The notes beneath the pieces were generated by a model that saw only the letters and a list, made by a program, of their open reading frames with translations, made no database searches and had not been told where the DNA came from. Source: Gemmata massiliana (GTDB lineage Bacteria > Planctomycetota > Planctomycetia > Gemmatales > Gemmataceae). From it: 64,000 bases of DNA. Where the stretch lies: contig NZ_LR593886.1 in assembly GCF_901538265.1 (NCBI RefSeq), positions 7,461,738-7,525,737 on the forward strand, given 5' to 3'. The position numbers were made by a program, and so were the translations under genes. This document shows positions 1 to 8,531 of the stretch, in pieces. How positions within the stretch are numbered: the first letter of the stretch is position 1; the number at the start of each line of letters is the position of its first letter.

Positions 1-88
1 CGAAGCCGCCCGAACCTCGCGCAGCGACTCGACGGGTGAGTAAGCGCCCCACGACCAAAAATACAGCCAAGCCGAACCGTCCAGCCAC
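1..88 (-). CDS. Possible N-terminal fragment of a membrane protein, cut by window edge
   Basis: The minus strand is open from a GTG at 88 to the window edge and would encode a hydrophobic stretch (AVFLVVGRLL) followed by arginines, as in a first membrane helix. No convincing ribosome binding site precedes the GTG. Only about 29 codons are visible, so both the gene and its start are uncertain; it could equally be noncoding sequence downstream of the next gene. Confidence 0.22.
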   Translation of the reverse strand, partial: MAGRFGLAVFLVVGRLLTRRVAARGSGGF

Positions 89-110
89 CTCGTAAGGCCA
101 GGCCGGTAGC

Positions 111-677
111 TCAAGATGCGTGATTCGACGCGGGCCAAGTGTTTTCGAGGTAATGCTTTACGAGGGCCGCGTGTGAGAGCGGACTCGTCAAATCTTCGAC
201 ATCCGCGTTCGTCTCGTAGTCGAGCAACACAACCGTCCCGTCGTTAACTGCCGCGCGAAGTTGCTCCAGTTCCCGCGTTAATCGGTTCTCCAGTATCCAT
301 CTGTATGCGGGCAAGTAAATCCGGACCCGCGCATCGCGATAATCAATTATTTCATCGCCACTTACGCCGAATCGATGTCCACGAACGGCCCCGCGACTTC
401 TCCCCGCTCGCTTGATGCCGCGCATGGTAGCGATAGCCCACTTTGATGAGTCGATGTCCTCCTTTTCGAACACTTTCAGCCCCTGCCATAACCCTTCCAC
501 CGAGGCGGCAGTTTGTTGAGGGCTGTTCGGAATCGGGATTCCGCCGTGCGGGAAGAACGGGCTGAACCGCACCCACGGCTCCGGCCCCTTCGACGTGACG
601 TCAACAATGCTCGCGCCGGGCCACAACTTCGTGAGAGTGGCAGGCTTCTTTCGGCGGCTCTCCACGATAATGGGCAT
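111..677 (-). CDS. Conserved hypothetical protein (DUF6939-like)
   Basis: The product is about 188 residues when started at the ATG at 677 (MPIIVESRRKK). The first open ATG at 704 would only add a Cys-rich, unlikely leader. The N-terminal half has a strongly patterned segment (SIVDVTSKGPEPWVRFSPF, then PHGGIPIP and VEGLWQGLKVFE) that I recall from bacterial proteins grouped as DUF6939; the family name is from memory. The C-terminal half is helical and charged (YLPAYRWILENRL). There is no signal peptide or membrane segment, so it is probably cytosolic. The function is unknown. It is divergent from the RNase III operon. Confidence 0.75.
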   Translation of the reverse strand: MPIIVESRRKKPATLTKLWPGASIVDVTSKGPEPWVRFSPFFPHGGIPIPNSPQQTAASVEGLWQGLKVFEKEDIDSSKWAIATMRGIKRAGRSRGAVRGHRFGVSGDEIIDYRDARVRIYLPAYRWILENRLTRELEQLRAAVNDGTVVLLDYETNADVEDLTSPLSHAALVKHYLENTWPASNHAS

Positions 678-900
678 TGCACACCTCGCGGGGCAGAAAA
701 ACACTCGAATGTAGTGCCCCGCGACGTGCCCGCAATGTCAGTAGTTATCCCACAAAGACAAAACACATCCGCAACTCAGATAACAAACATCCGAAATAAT
801 AAAGCCGCGCAAGGCCTCTGCGTTGACTCCCCCCGAGCGCGCTGGTAGGCTGTCTGACATCGATCTTTATTTGCCCGCCCGCATTTATGTACCCGTTATC

Positions 901-1635
901 ATGCCTCCTTCGGACACACTCACTAACAACCGGGAACGCACGGTCCTCGAAAACTGCCAGGAAGCGATCGGGTACCGGTTTTTGAAGCCGGAACTGCTCC
1001 GGTCGGCCCTCACGCACACGTCCAGTGCGAATACGCGGGCGGCGTCCAACGAGCGGCTGGAGTTCCTCGGCGACAGCGTGCTGGGGTTGGTCACCTGTGA
1101 GCAACTCTATCAGCGGTTCCCCGAATACCAGGAAGGCGACCTCACGAAAGTGAAGTCGGCCGTCGTCAGCCGTAAAACCTGTGCGCGATTCAGCCAGGAA
1201 ATCGGCCTCGGCGACTTCCTGTTCCTCGGCCGAGGAGTCCACACCCATGGCGAGATGCCGCTAAACATTCTCGCCAACGTCTTCGAGTCGCTCGTCGCGG
1301 CCATCTTCCTTGATGGCGGCTGGGGCGCGGCCCGCGAGTTCATCCTGCGGTTCATCACGCCCGAGGTCGAGCGCGTGGCCCGGGATGCCATCTCCTCGAA
1401 CGCCAAGTCACAGTTGCAAACCGTGACGCAGCGCGAGTACGGCGACACCCCGCGTTACTTCCTCCTCGACGAACAGGGGCCGGACAACAACAAGTGTTTC
1501 AAAGTCGCGGCACAGGTCCACGACGAGCGGTTCCCGGCGGCTTGGGGGAGCACCAAGAAGGAAGCCGAACTCAAGGCCGCAATGAACGCGCTGGCCCACA
1601 TTCACGGCGAACCGCTCCCGTTCCCGCCGGCCTGA
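901..1635 (+). CDS. rnc: Ribonuclease III
   Basis: This is an endonuclease that cleaves double-stranded RNA, used in rRNA processing and mRNA turnover in the cytosol. The protein is 244 residues from the ATG at 901; upstream in-frame codons lack family similarity. An N-terminal RNase III domain holds the signature NERLEFLGDSVLG (E51, E54, D58), and a C-terminal double-stranded RNA-binding domain begins near residue 165 and ends with a WGSTKKEAELKAA helix. The second catalytic cluster reads ANVFES, so Asn126 lies where most RNase III proteins have Asp, while Glu129 is kept. It is the first gene of a tight plus-strand run with 16- and 9-base gaps to the next two genes. Confidence 0.95.
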   Translation: MPPSDTLTNNRERTVLENCQEAIGYRFLKPELLRSALTHTSSANTRAASNERLEFLGDSVLGLVTCEQLYQRFPEYQEGDLTKVKSAVVSRKTCARFSQEIGLGDFLFLGRGVHTHGEMPLNILANVFESLVAAIFLDGGWGAAREFILRFITPEVERVARDAISSNAKSQLQTVTQREYGDTPRYFLLDEQGPDNNKCFKVAAQVHDERFPAAWGSTKKEAELKAAMNALAHIHGEPLPFPPA

Positions 1636-1651
1636 AAGCCCTTCTATGCCA

Positions 1652-1942
1652 ATGTCGCAGTACCCGGTGCTATGTTACGCACCGGGTTGTAACGCCCCCG
1701 CGGTGTACAAGATCGCCGCGAAGTGGAGCGACGGCATCACAAAAGAACTGAAGACGTACAGTCTGGCTTGTGCCGAGTGTTTGCGGCCCCTGCTGGCCCT
1801 CGCGGTCACAAAGCGTACCCAGTGCCGACTCACCGCGGGCGAAACTCTTGAAGCCCCCGGTATTTACGAACTCAACCGCGGCGGGCGCGACCGAGCACTT
1901 GCCCGGCGGACGGATCTCGAAGCCGAACTCCGCCATTCGTAG
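1652..1942 (+). CDS. Small cysteine-containing hypothetical protein
   Basis: This 96-residue protein starts at the ATG at 1652 (MSQYPVLCYAPGC); an ATG two codons upstream is also possible. Cysteines occur as C-x4-C (CYAPGC) and later C-x2-C (CAEC), which could bind a metal as a zinc-ribbon-like fold. The middle part (WSDGITKELKTYSLACAEC) looks like a beta-rich ribbon. It lies 16 bases after rnc and 9 bases before the oxidoreductase, so it is probably cotranscribed with both. I do not recognise a named family. Confidence 0.72.
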   Translation: MSQYPVLCYAPGCNAPAVYKIAAKWSDGITKELKTYSLACAECLRPLLALAVTKRTQCRLTAGETLEAPGIYELNRGGRDRALARRTDLEAELRHS

Positions 1943-1951
1943 TTCATATCT

Positions 1952-3004
1952 GTGCGCGTCGATTTCCTCATCATCGGGCAGGGTCTAGCCGGTACCACAC
2001 TGGCCTGGCGTCTCCTCCAGCGCGGACGCAGCGTGCTCATCGTGGACCGCGAAAGCGGTCATTCGTCGTCGCGCATCGCGGCCGGGTTGATTACCCCCGC
2101 GACCGGCAAGCGCATCGCGAAGTCGTGGCGGTGGGCGGACCTGTTCCCCCACGCGGTCGCGTTCTATCGATCGCGCGAAAGTGAACTCGGCGACCGCTTC
2201 TTCCACCAGCGCCCGGCGTTACGCCTTTTCATCGACGCCCAAGAACAGGCCGAATACCAGCGCCGGTCCGGTGGTCTTCTGCTGGGGCTTGTGGAACCGG
2301 CAACCGACATCAACGCGGAGTGGTACGACGCGCCCCTCGGCGGGTTCTCGATGCCCGACGCAGCACGGCTCGACGTTCCGCGCTACCTCGACGCTTGCCG
2401 CACATACTTTCGCGCCCGGGACGTCTACCGCACCGCGGACCTCTCACCACACGACCTCGAACTCACGGCAACTGGTGTGCGGGTGCCGGCCCTTTCCATT
2501 GAGGCGCAAACGGTCGTCTTCTGTCGCGGGTTCGATGCGGGTACGGACCCGTGGTTCGGGTCCATCAAGTTCAACGCGGCCAAGGGCGAGATCCTTACCG
2601 TGCGCGTCCCCGGACTCGCAGAGAACCGTGTGATTCACCGCGGGATCTGGCTCGCCCCGATTGGTGATGAAGTGTTCCGCGTCGGGGCGACTTACACCTG
2701 GGAACCGCTCGATTCGCACCCCACCGCGGAGGGGCGGGCGGAGATCGAGTCCCGGTTGCGTGCGTTCCTGCGGTTACCGTTTGAAGTGCTCGACCACCAC
2801 GCCGCCGTGCGCCCCGTGATCGATGCGGGGCTTCCCGTGCTGGGCCGGCACCCCGAGTACCCACAACTGGCGTACTTCAACGGACTCGGCTCGAAGGGGT
2901 CGCTGCTCGCCCCGTTCTTTGCCGACCAGTTCGCAGCCCACCTGTGCGGCACGGGCGAAATCGATCCCGAAGTGAACGTGCGGAAGGCGCTACACCGCCT
3001 CTAA
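1952..3004 (+). CDS. FAD-dependent amino-acid-oxidase-like oxidoreductase (DAO family)
   Basis: The product is a 350-residue flavoprotein of the D-amino-acid/glycine oxidase family. A GTG at 1952 starts directly with the dinucleotide-binding motif (FLIIGQGLAGTTLAWRLLQRG, with G-x-G-x2-G inside) and an acidic end of the second strand (VDRE). The C-terminus has FNGLGSKGSLLAPFFA, the FAD-contacting segment also found in the oxidase domain of MnmC. The substrate cannot be told from sequence. The MnmC methyltransferase half is absent, so a tRNA role is possible but unproven. It has no signal peptide and is the third gene of the rnc run. Confidence 0.85.
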   Translation: MRVDFLIIGQGLAGTTLAWRLLQRGRSVLIVDRESGHSSSRIAAGLITPATGKRIAKSWRWADLFPHAVAFYRSRESELGDRFFHQRPALRLFIDAQEQAEYQRRSGGLLLGLVEPATDINAEWYDAPLGGFSMPDAARLDVPRYLDACRTYFRARDVYRTADLSPHDLELTATGVRVPALSIEAQTVVFCRGFDAGTDPWFGSIKFNAAKGEILTVRVPGLAENRVIHRGIWLAPIGDEVFRVGATYTWEPLDSHPTAEGRAEIESRLRAFLRLPFEVLDHHAAVRPVIDAGLPVLGRHPEYPQLAYFNGLGSKGSLLAPFFADQFAAHLCGTGEIDPEVNVRKALHRL

Positions 3005-3055
3005 CCGAACGTGCCCACGGCGTGCCGTAGTTAATGTGGGCGAGAGCCAGCGACG

Positions 3056-3478
3056 TCACATTTTGAGCTGGTCAGATGGAAGTTGCCCCTCGGCACTATC
3101 TTGGCTTCTCGTTTGTTGGTCGTCGACCTGCTTCCCCTTGTAACGCCGCTCGAGCCAAACACATGCACCCACCGTCGCGGCGACGGTAACGGTCAGCCAG
3201 ATCGCTTGCCAACCGGCATCAACCCAGGGCACCCCGCGGTTCGGTGAGTAACTGAGGTCCACCGGCATCCACCGTCGCGCGGTCATCCCATCTGGGAAGA
3301 CGCAGGGCGGACAAAAGACCTGAACAGCCAGGGCCACCGTGCCAACCAGCACCACCAGTTTTTGTCCCGAACGCAGTCCGTTGACAACACACGCTACGGT
3401 GCCCACGGCAGTTACGCACATAACGAGAATCACCGTGTCATAGTTCAAGGCTCGCCCCTTATACGGCAGATTTCGCAT
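3056..3478 (-). CDS. Small membrane protein of unknown function
   Basis: About 140 residues are encoded from the ATG at 3478; a TTG at 3448, just after the plsY stop, is an alternative start. Three hydrophobic segments are visible (TVILVMCVTAVGTVACVV, KLVVLVGTVALAVQVF and AIWLTVTVAATVGACVWL), followed by a charged cytoplasmic tail. A Cys-Pro-Pro-Cys pair sits between helices two and three. With the ATG start the gene overlaps the end of the PlsY fusion gene by 20 bases, which suggests translational coupling. The family is not recognised. Confidence 0.6.
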   Translation of the reverse strand: MRNLPYKGRALNYDTVILVMCVTAVGTVACVVNGLRSGQKLVVLVGTVALAVQVFCPPCVFPDGMTARRWMPVDLSYSPNRGVPWVDAGWQAIWLTVTVAATVGACVWLERRYKGKQVDDQQTRSQDSAEGQLPSDQLKM

Positions 3479-4679
3479 CCGCCGGCAGCCGACCGGCGAG
3501 TGCAAGCGCCACACCCGCAGCGCTCACGGTCACGAAGCTCAGCCCCAAACTGACCAAGTGCCACGACGCGAACCCAGCTTTTGCAGTGTCGGCGATCGCA
3601 CTATCAGGGTTAAAGCGCAACAAGCGCAGCCGGGTCACTTCGTCCGAAATCGGCCACGCTACTGCGACGGTCGCGAGCGCAAACGCAATTACGAGCACGC
3701 GCCAGCGGTGAACGCCGCCGAGTTTCCACCAGCTCAGGGCCGTGAGCAGCGCGATCACACTACACACGGCTTGCATCGCGAAGTACCGCGGGAACACCGG
3801 CCCGACCGCGGACCCGGCCAGCGCACTCGCGAGCGCGTTCTTCTGCTCTTGCGGCGCGTCGGCCGGAATAATGACTTGGTGCGCGGTCCGGTCCGACGGC
3901 CCCGCGTTCACCACGTCTTTGAACGACGCAAAGATGGCCGTCGCGGTGCCGAAGTTGAAGAACGCAGCGCCCCCGAACCAGAGTCCGAGCGCGAGTACGT
4001 GAATGCTCCGCAAAACGGTCTGTCGCATCGAAAACTCCCCCACCGCGTTCTCGGTCCCCGCGAGCAGCCGCTTCGCGTTGGCCCTGTGCTTTACAAAAAC
4101 CAGCGCGGTGCCAATGACGAGATAGAGTGTGCTCGGCAGCGCGTTTTCGCCCAAGGGCGCCGGCGCACTCACGAGGTGCGCGACCACCAGAACCGTGCCC
4201 GCCGCGAGCGACGCGAGCGACACGAAGCGCGATGCGAACAGCACGACCACCCACGTTAGTATCGAGAGCGCGGCCGAGATCGGCACGAGGACGAACACGG
4301 TTCCGGCCCCGGTCGCGACGCCCTTCCCTCCACGGAACCCCAGATACACCGGGAACAGGTGCCCGAGGAACGCGAGTGCTGCGGCCCCCACGCGGACCAC
4401 GTCCGGCGCGCCGAAAGCGGTCGCCGCACCCGCATCGAGCGCGTTCGCCAGCGGCACCGCCGCCGCAACCGGCGCGACGCCCTTCAGGAAATCGAGCACG
4501 AATACGAGCACACCGAACGACCGGCCGAGCACGCGGGCCGCGTTCGTGGCGCCGATGTTCCCGCTCCCGGCGTGAAAGAGGTTCACCCCGCGGGCGCGGC
4601 CCACGAGATAACCGAACGGGAGCGCACCAATCAGATAAGCCACAACGATGGGAACGAGAGCAGCAACGAACGGCGACAT
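3459..4679 (-). CDS. plsY: PlsY acyl-phosphate:glycerol-3-phosphate acyltransferase fused to a DUF4149-like membrane domain
   Basis: The first ~205 residues are a complete PlsY, the integral membrane enzyme that acylates glycerol-3-phosphate with acyl-phosphate to start phospholipid synthesis. All three cytoplasmic motifs are present: SGNIGATNAARVLGR, GHLFPVYLGFRGGKGVA and RHRANAKRLLAGTE. Normal PlsY ends here at about 200 residues. This protein continues for another ~200 with four further membrane segments (starting RSIHVLALGLWFGGAAFFNF), which look like the DUF4149/TMEM205-type domain. No stop or frameshift lies between the parts, so it reads as a true fusion. The start is the ATG at 4679. 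Confidence 0.9.
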   Translation of the reverse strand: MSPFVAALVPIVVAYLIGALPFGYLVGRARGVNLFHAGSGNIGATNAARVLGRSFGVLVFVLDFLKGVAPVAAAVPLANALDAGAATAFGAPDVVRVGAAALAFLGHLFPVYLGFRGGKGVATGAGTVFVLVPISAALSILTWVVVLFASRFVSLASLAAGTVLVVAHLVSAPAPLGENALPSTLYLVIGTALVFVKHRANAKRLLAGTENAVGEFSMRQTVLRSIHVLALGLWFGGAAFFNFGTATAIFASFKDVVNAGPSDRTAHQVIIPADAPQEQKNALASALAGSAVGPVFPRYFAMQAVCSVIALLTALSWWKLGGVHRWRVLVIAFALATVAVAWPISDEVTRLRLLRFNPDSAIADTAKAGFASWHLVSLGLSFVTVSAAGVALALAGRLPADAKSAV

Positions 4680-4745
4680 GGCGGGCCAAACTGCAGTCAG
4701 TGGGATGTTTTAAACGTCACCCTCACTGTAGGAACCATACGCGCA

Positions 4746-4782
4746 CAAAAACAAAGCGGGGCGCACATTTCGTGCGCCCCGC
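4746..4782 (-). terminator. Rho-independent terminator
   Basis: An 11-bp perfect stem (4756-4766 with 4772-4782) and a 5-base loop are followed on the minus strand by a T-rich run (TTTGTTTTTG, 4755-4746). It lies 20 bases past the stop of the Tat-signal gene and would end that transcript before plsY. Confidence 0.85.
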
Positions 4783-4802
4783 TCGCGAAAAGCCTTTACC
4801 AC

Positions 4803-5648
4803 TTACTGGGGAGGTGGTGGGAGCTTCGGCATCGGCCGCCCCACGGCCTTCACAACGGAACTCGTCCGGTAGATCCACTGCTCGGCCGCTCCGTTTGCAT
4901 CGTCCGGGCGGATGTCGGTAATCACCGGCTGCCGGTCGTCGGTCGGGCGGACGAAGTTGATCTGGAGCGTCTTCCGCTTAATCAGAACCTCACCCGTGCG
5001 AAGCTCTTCCTTCGCCAAGCCGTTCGACAGTCCCGTGATGTAAATGCTGAATTTGTTCGTCTTCGGCGCGACCTCGGCCATATCGGTCCAGATCGCGACC
5101 CCGGACACCACGCGCGGGACCGCGTCGGGCAGGGTCGGCGGGATCGGGCGCTTCGAGATCGAGATCGTGGACTGGAGGTTCTGAACGCCGTTGGGGAAGT
5201 CCTTCCCGACGGTCGTGTCCTCGATCTTGCGCACCTGCTCGAAAATGTGCGGTTGCGGCTCGTCGAGGTGCGTGGTGTTCAAGTCCTTGGTGACCAACTC
5301 GAACTCCGGCATGAACGTGACCGGTTCGGCTTTGGCGAGCACGTCGGGCTTGTTCGGGTCGGCCTCGCGCGGCTTGCGCGGCGCGTTGTACACCTGATAC
5401 CACATGTACCAAACGACTTGCTTCGCCCGCTTGCCGTCCTTGTCGAACCCGTCGAGGGTGACGATCCGCGGCGGCTTGTAGCGGAAGTGCAGTGTCCACA
5501 CGTCCGCGTTGTCGAGCGGCAGGTCGAGCGGGACGATTTTCTTTTCGCCCAGGTTCTGTTGAGCGAGTGCGGCGCCCGGCACGCCCACGGCGGAAGCGAT
5601 TGCCGCGCCCAGGAACGCTCGCCGGTCGAGCCGTGTGTGAAACGACAT
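4803..5648 (-). CDS. Tat-exported planctomycete hypothetical protein
   Basis: The 281-residue protein starts at the ATG at 5648 with a twin-arginine-like signal (DRRAFLGAAIASAVG, then an AALAQQ cleavage region), so it is probably exported folded to the periplasm. The mature part is beta-rich with conserved tryptophans and tyrosines (VVWYMWYQVYN) and ends in a proline-rich tail (MPKLPPPPQ). I recall similar secreted proteins only in planctomycetes and know no function. A terminator follows it, and a glycosyltransferase gene lies upstream on the same strand about 210 bases away. Confidence 0.7.
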   Translation of the reverse strand: MSFHTRLDRRAFLGAAIASAVGVPGAALAQQNLGEKKIVPLDLPLDNADVWTLHFRYKPPRIVTLDGFDKDGKRAKQVVWYMWYQVYNAPRKPREADPNKPDVLAKAEPVTFMPEFELVTKDLNTTHLDEPQPHIFEQVRKIEDTTVGKDFPNGVQNLQSTISISKRPIPPTLPDAVPRVVSGVAIWTDMAEVAPKTNKFSIYITGLSNGLAKEELRTGEVLIKRKTLQINFVRPTDDRQPVITDIRPDDANGAAEQWIYRTSSVVKAVGRPMPKLPPPPQ

Positions 5649-5760
5649 AATGTACCCCGAGTGGCGAGAGGTGCCAAAGTTGACCATAACCGCCGGGGGC
5701 TAACGGATCAACCGGACCCGCGCGACTTCGCACCGGTTCACGGACCGGCGACAGCGCACA

Positions 5761-5808
5761 GACGGAACGAGCCGCGCCCCAAACAGTTGGGGAGAAGCCC
5801 GTTCCGTC
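5761..5808 (-). terminator. Hairpin between glycosyltransferase and Tat-signal gene
   Basis: A 9-bp outer stem (5761-5769 with 5800-5808) encloses a smaller CCCC/GGGG stem. It lies 54 bases past the minus-strand stop of the glycosyltransferase. There is no clear T-run, so it may be a weak terminator or a leader structure of the next gene. Confidence 0.45.
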
Positions 5809-5861
5809 TCTTAATGCCGATTCTAACGGGGATCTTTCACAAAACGGGCAATACCCGCACC

Positions 5862-7424
5862 TCACTCCAAGCGGTACAGGAACGCCCCGGCGCCGGGCTT
5901 CTTCACCTCGCGCTCACACGGCCCGCGGCAATCGAGCGCCGTCCGGATGATCGTCTCTTCGTAATTGTGCGGGTGGCTGAACACGACCCACACGCGCCCG
6001 TGCAGGTTCTTCACTTCGGCGAGGTACCCGGCCGAATCGTCCCGGTGCTCCTCTCCCATCACCACAGCGTCCGCGGGGAACGGTTGAGTGCGGGTGTAGA
6101 ACGTGAACGCGGGACCGGCCCCGTAGTACACGTACACGCGATCGCCCGGTTGGAACTCGCTCCGCACCCGATCGAGCACGGGCGCCAGTTGTTCGTGGCG
6201 GAGCGGCCGTTGGAGCACCTCCCACGTTTGCCACGCGCTGGCCCCGACCAGCAGCCCGAGGAGCGCAACCGCGGCAAAGCGGTTCTTGTCCTTCATCGCG
6301 TCGAACGCGGCCCACGCTCCGCGTGCGACGAGCAATCCCCCGATCGGGACCATGAACAGCATCAACCGCCCGCCGATCGGGTACTTGTGCAGGCTGGACG
6401 CGAACAGCACCAGAACAGCCGGCATTACCAGGGCAACGGCCAGGGGCCAGCGCTCGCGTGCGAACTCACGCACCCCAACGAGTGCGAGCACGGCCGCGAA
6501 CCCGCCCAGTGGCACCATCAGCCCGCCGAACCCGCCCGGGACCACGAAGAACGCGACCACGTGGTCCACGAGCCACGCGACGTCGCCCAGACCCTTCGGC
6601 GGGAGCGGCATGAAGTGCCCCGCCCAGTAGTCGGTCAGGTACTTGTTCCCGCCCAGTTGTTTCAAGCAAATCACGTAGCAAATGGCGAAGCTCACCAGCC
6701 ACGTTGCAACAGTCGCACTCGCAGACAGGAACCGCGCCCGGTCGCGCTCGATCGCGGCCCACACCAGGAGCGCGGTGCCGATCCCGCCGAGCACGAACAC
6801 CGACGGGTGCGAGCACCACACAGCCGCGGCCCCGGACACGGCCAGCGCGAACCACCGCCAGAAGCCCCCTTTACCTTCGAGCAGCCCCAGCGACACGGCG
6901 AACAGCCCGATCGCCAGGGTCGCGTCGCTCTGGTACTGCTTGCACTCGCCCGCGTAGCTCACGATGTGCGGGGACAGCGCGAACAGTGCCGCTGCGAACA
7001 CGGCCGCTCCCGGAGAGAGCAGGCGCCGGGACACTACGGAAAACGCGATCAGCCCCACAATCGAGGCGATGAACGGCACCAACCGCAGCGCCCAGGCGCT
7101 CGGTCCGAACGCGCTAATGCCCGCTTTCGCGGCCAGCAGGAACGCCACCGGCGCCCCCTGGTTGTAGTCGAGTTTGTCGAAGAGTTGGGCCGGCGAACGG
7201 TCCACGAGGTTGAGCGCGAGCATCGCCTCGTCGATCCACAAATTCCGATCCGTGAGGAACGACGCCGTCCGTGCCCCGCCGCCCAGAAGGACGAGCGCGA
7301 CCAGCGCGGCCGTCACGCGCGACGCGGGCCGGTTCGCGGGAGCCGGGGCGGTCTCGATAACCGTCATCAGCTTCACGGTGGGCTGAATTCGGTTCTCGAT
7401 TGGTACGTTTTTTGTTAATTCCAC
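5862..7424 (-). CDS. GT39/PMT-like membrane glycosyltransferase
   Basis: The product is a 520-residue integral membrane protein with about ten hydrophobic helices. The first luminal loop carries LWIDEA followed by a Tyr-Asn-Gln-Gly-Ala-Pro segment. This is the acidic catalytic loop of GT-C enzymes such as the protein mannosyl- and ArnT-like families, which use polyprenyl-phosphate sugars as donors. The start is the GTG at 7424 because an exact AGGAGG (7433-7438) stands 8 bases before it; the longer open frame to 7562 is unsupported. The C-terminal ~110 residues are soluble. The acceptor is unknown: protein, lipid or cell-surface glycan are all possible. Confidence 0.8.
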   Translation of the reverse strand: MELTKNVPIENRIQPTVKLMTVIETAPAPANRPASRVTAALVALVLLGGGARTASFLTDRNLWIDEAMLALNLVDRSPAQLFDKLDYNQGAPVAFLLAAKAGISAFGPSAWALRLVPFIASIVGLIAFSVVSRRLLSPGAAVFAAALFALSPHIVSYAGECKQYQSDATLAIGLFAVSLGLLEGKGGFWRWFALAVSGAAAVWCSHPSVFVLGGIGTALLVWAAIERDRARFLSASATVATWLVSFAICYVICLKQLGGNKYLTDYWAGHFMPLPPKGLGDVAWLVDHVVAFFVVPGGFGGLMVPLGGFAAVLALVGVREFARERWPLAVALVMPAVLVLFASSLHKYPIGGRLMLFMVPIGGLLVARGAWAAFDAMKDKNRFAAVALLGLLVGASAWQTWEVLQRPLRHEQLAPVLDRVRSEFQPGDRVYVYYGAGPAFTFYTRTQPFPADAVVMGEEHRDDSAGYLAEVKNLHGRVWVVFSHPHNYEETIIRTALDCRGPCEREVKKPGAGAFLYRLE

Positions 7425-7592
7425 GGGTGCGACCTCCTGTCGGGCGGAACAGGGTAGCCGGCCGACACAACGCATCGCAACCCCAACATCGCGGCCCGAA
7501 CTGGGGCAAATACCCGCACCCGCGCCGTTGTCCCCGGCGCAGCAACCGGGTAGCATCACCACACCTGCCCTTATTCAGGACGCCGGCTCTCC

Positions 7593-8531
7593 GTGAACAT
7601 TCGCACCTTTCAACCCGGCGACGAGGCCACGCAAGCGGCGCTGTTCAACGTCGCCGCGTTCGCGCTGCCCGGTTTCAAGGCCGCTACCGCAGAAGACGTG
7701 AAGCGGCGCACCCGGGCGCGGGGGTTCGATCCCGGGGCGCGGTTCTACGCAGAAGAGGGCGGACAGGTCGTCGGGTACTGCGTGCTCGAACCGGACCAGG
7801 GGCGCGTGAGCGTGCCGTGGTGCCGCAAGGGGTTTGAGTCCGCCGCCGGTCCGCTGCTCGACACGGCCCTGGCCGCCGCCCGCGCACGCGGACTGAACAC
7901 GGTGTTCGCGGCCTACCGCCGGGACTGGGAACCGGTCCTGACGTTCCTCGCGGACCGCGGCTTCGTCGTTGCACGCGAAATTGTGAACTTCTGGGCCGAT
8001 CCGGTCGATCTACCCACGCTCGTGAACCGGAGCAAGTTGCCGATCGACCGGCTGCGCCAAACGGACCTCCCCGCGGTCGCCGCGATGGGCCGGGGGCTTC
8101 TCCGCCTTCCGGACGAGAAGCTCGAAAGTTATTTCTTCGCCAACCCGTACTTCCCTGCGGAGGCGCTTCTGGTTCTCCGTGGGGCGGACGATGCGCCGGT
8201 CGCGATCGGGATCGGCCTCGAAAGCTCCACCTACGCGGACGTCAAGAAAGTGGACCCGAACGCCCCGTGCTTCCGGCTCGGCGCGTTCGGCACCGAAGGA
8301 TTGAACACGAAGCGCGTCAACGGGCTGTTCAGTTTCATGGTCGCGGACCCGGGCCGCGCGCTGACGGCGGGGTTGGCTCTGCTCTCCGAGGCATCGCAGG
8401 AGATGACCGAGGGCACCGTCACCGCACTGGCGGCCCAGTGCCCGTCGGACGCCCCACACCTGACCTCCTTCTACACGCGGTACTTCAAAGAACACGGCCG
8501 CTTCCCGGTGCTGGAGAAGCGATTGGCCTAA
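7593..8531 (+). CDS. GNAT-family acetyltransferase
   Basis: This 312-residue protein from a GTG at 7593 opens with an N-terminal GNAT domain (MNIRTFQPGDEATQAALFN, then VVGYCVLEP as the central strands). A second, more diverged GNAT-like half is likely from about residue 150 (LRQTDLPAVAAMGRGLL). Double-GNAT architectures often have only one active half. The acceptor substrate cannot be inferred. It sits alone between a divergent glycosyltransferase and a long purine-rich repeat block that starts immediately after its stop codon. Confidence 0.75.
   Translation: MNIRTFQPGDEATQAALFNVAAFALPGFKAATAEDVKRRTRARGFDPGARFYAEEGGQVVGYCVLEPDQGRVSVPWCRKGFESAAGPLLDTALAAARARGLNTVFAAYRRDWEPVLTFLADRGFVVAREIVNFWADPVDLPTLVNRSKLPIDRLRQTDLPAVAAMGRGLLRLPDEKLESYFFANPYFPAEALLVLRGADDAPVAIGIGLESSTYADVKKVDPNAPCFRLGAFGTEGLNTKRVNGLFSFMVADPGRALTAGLALLSEASQEMTEGTVTALAAQCPSDAPHLTSFYTRYFKEHGRFPVLEKRLA

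Noticed and set aside
4359-7418. Very long open frame (about 1019 codons) on the plus strand
   Set aside because: It runs antisense to the PlsY fusion, Tat-signal and glycosyltransferase genes, which have clear motifs, and its translation is Arg/His-rich, as expected from the opposite strand of GC-biased genes.
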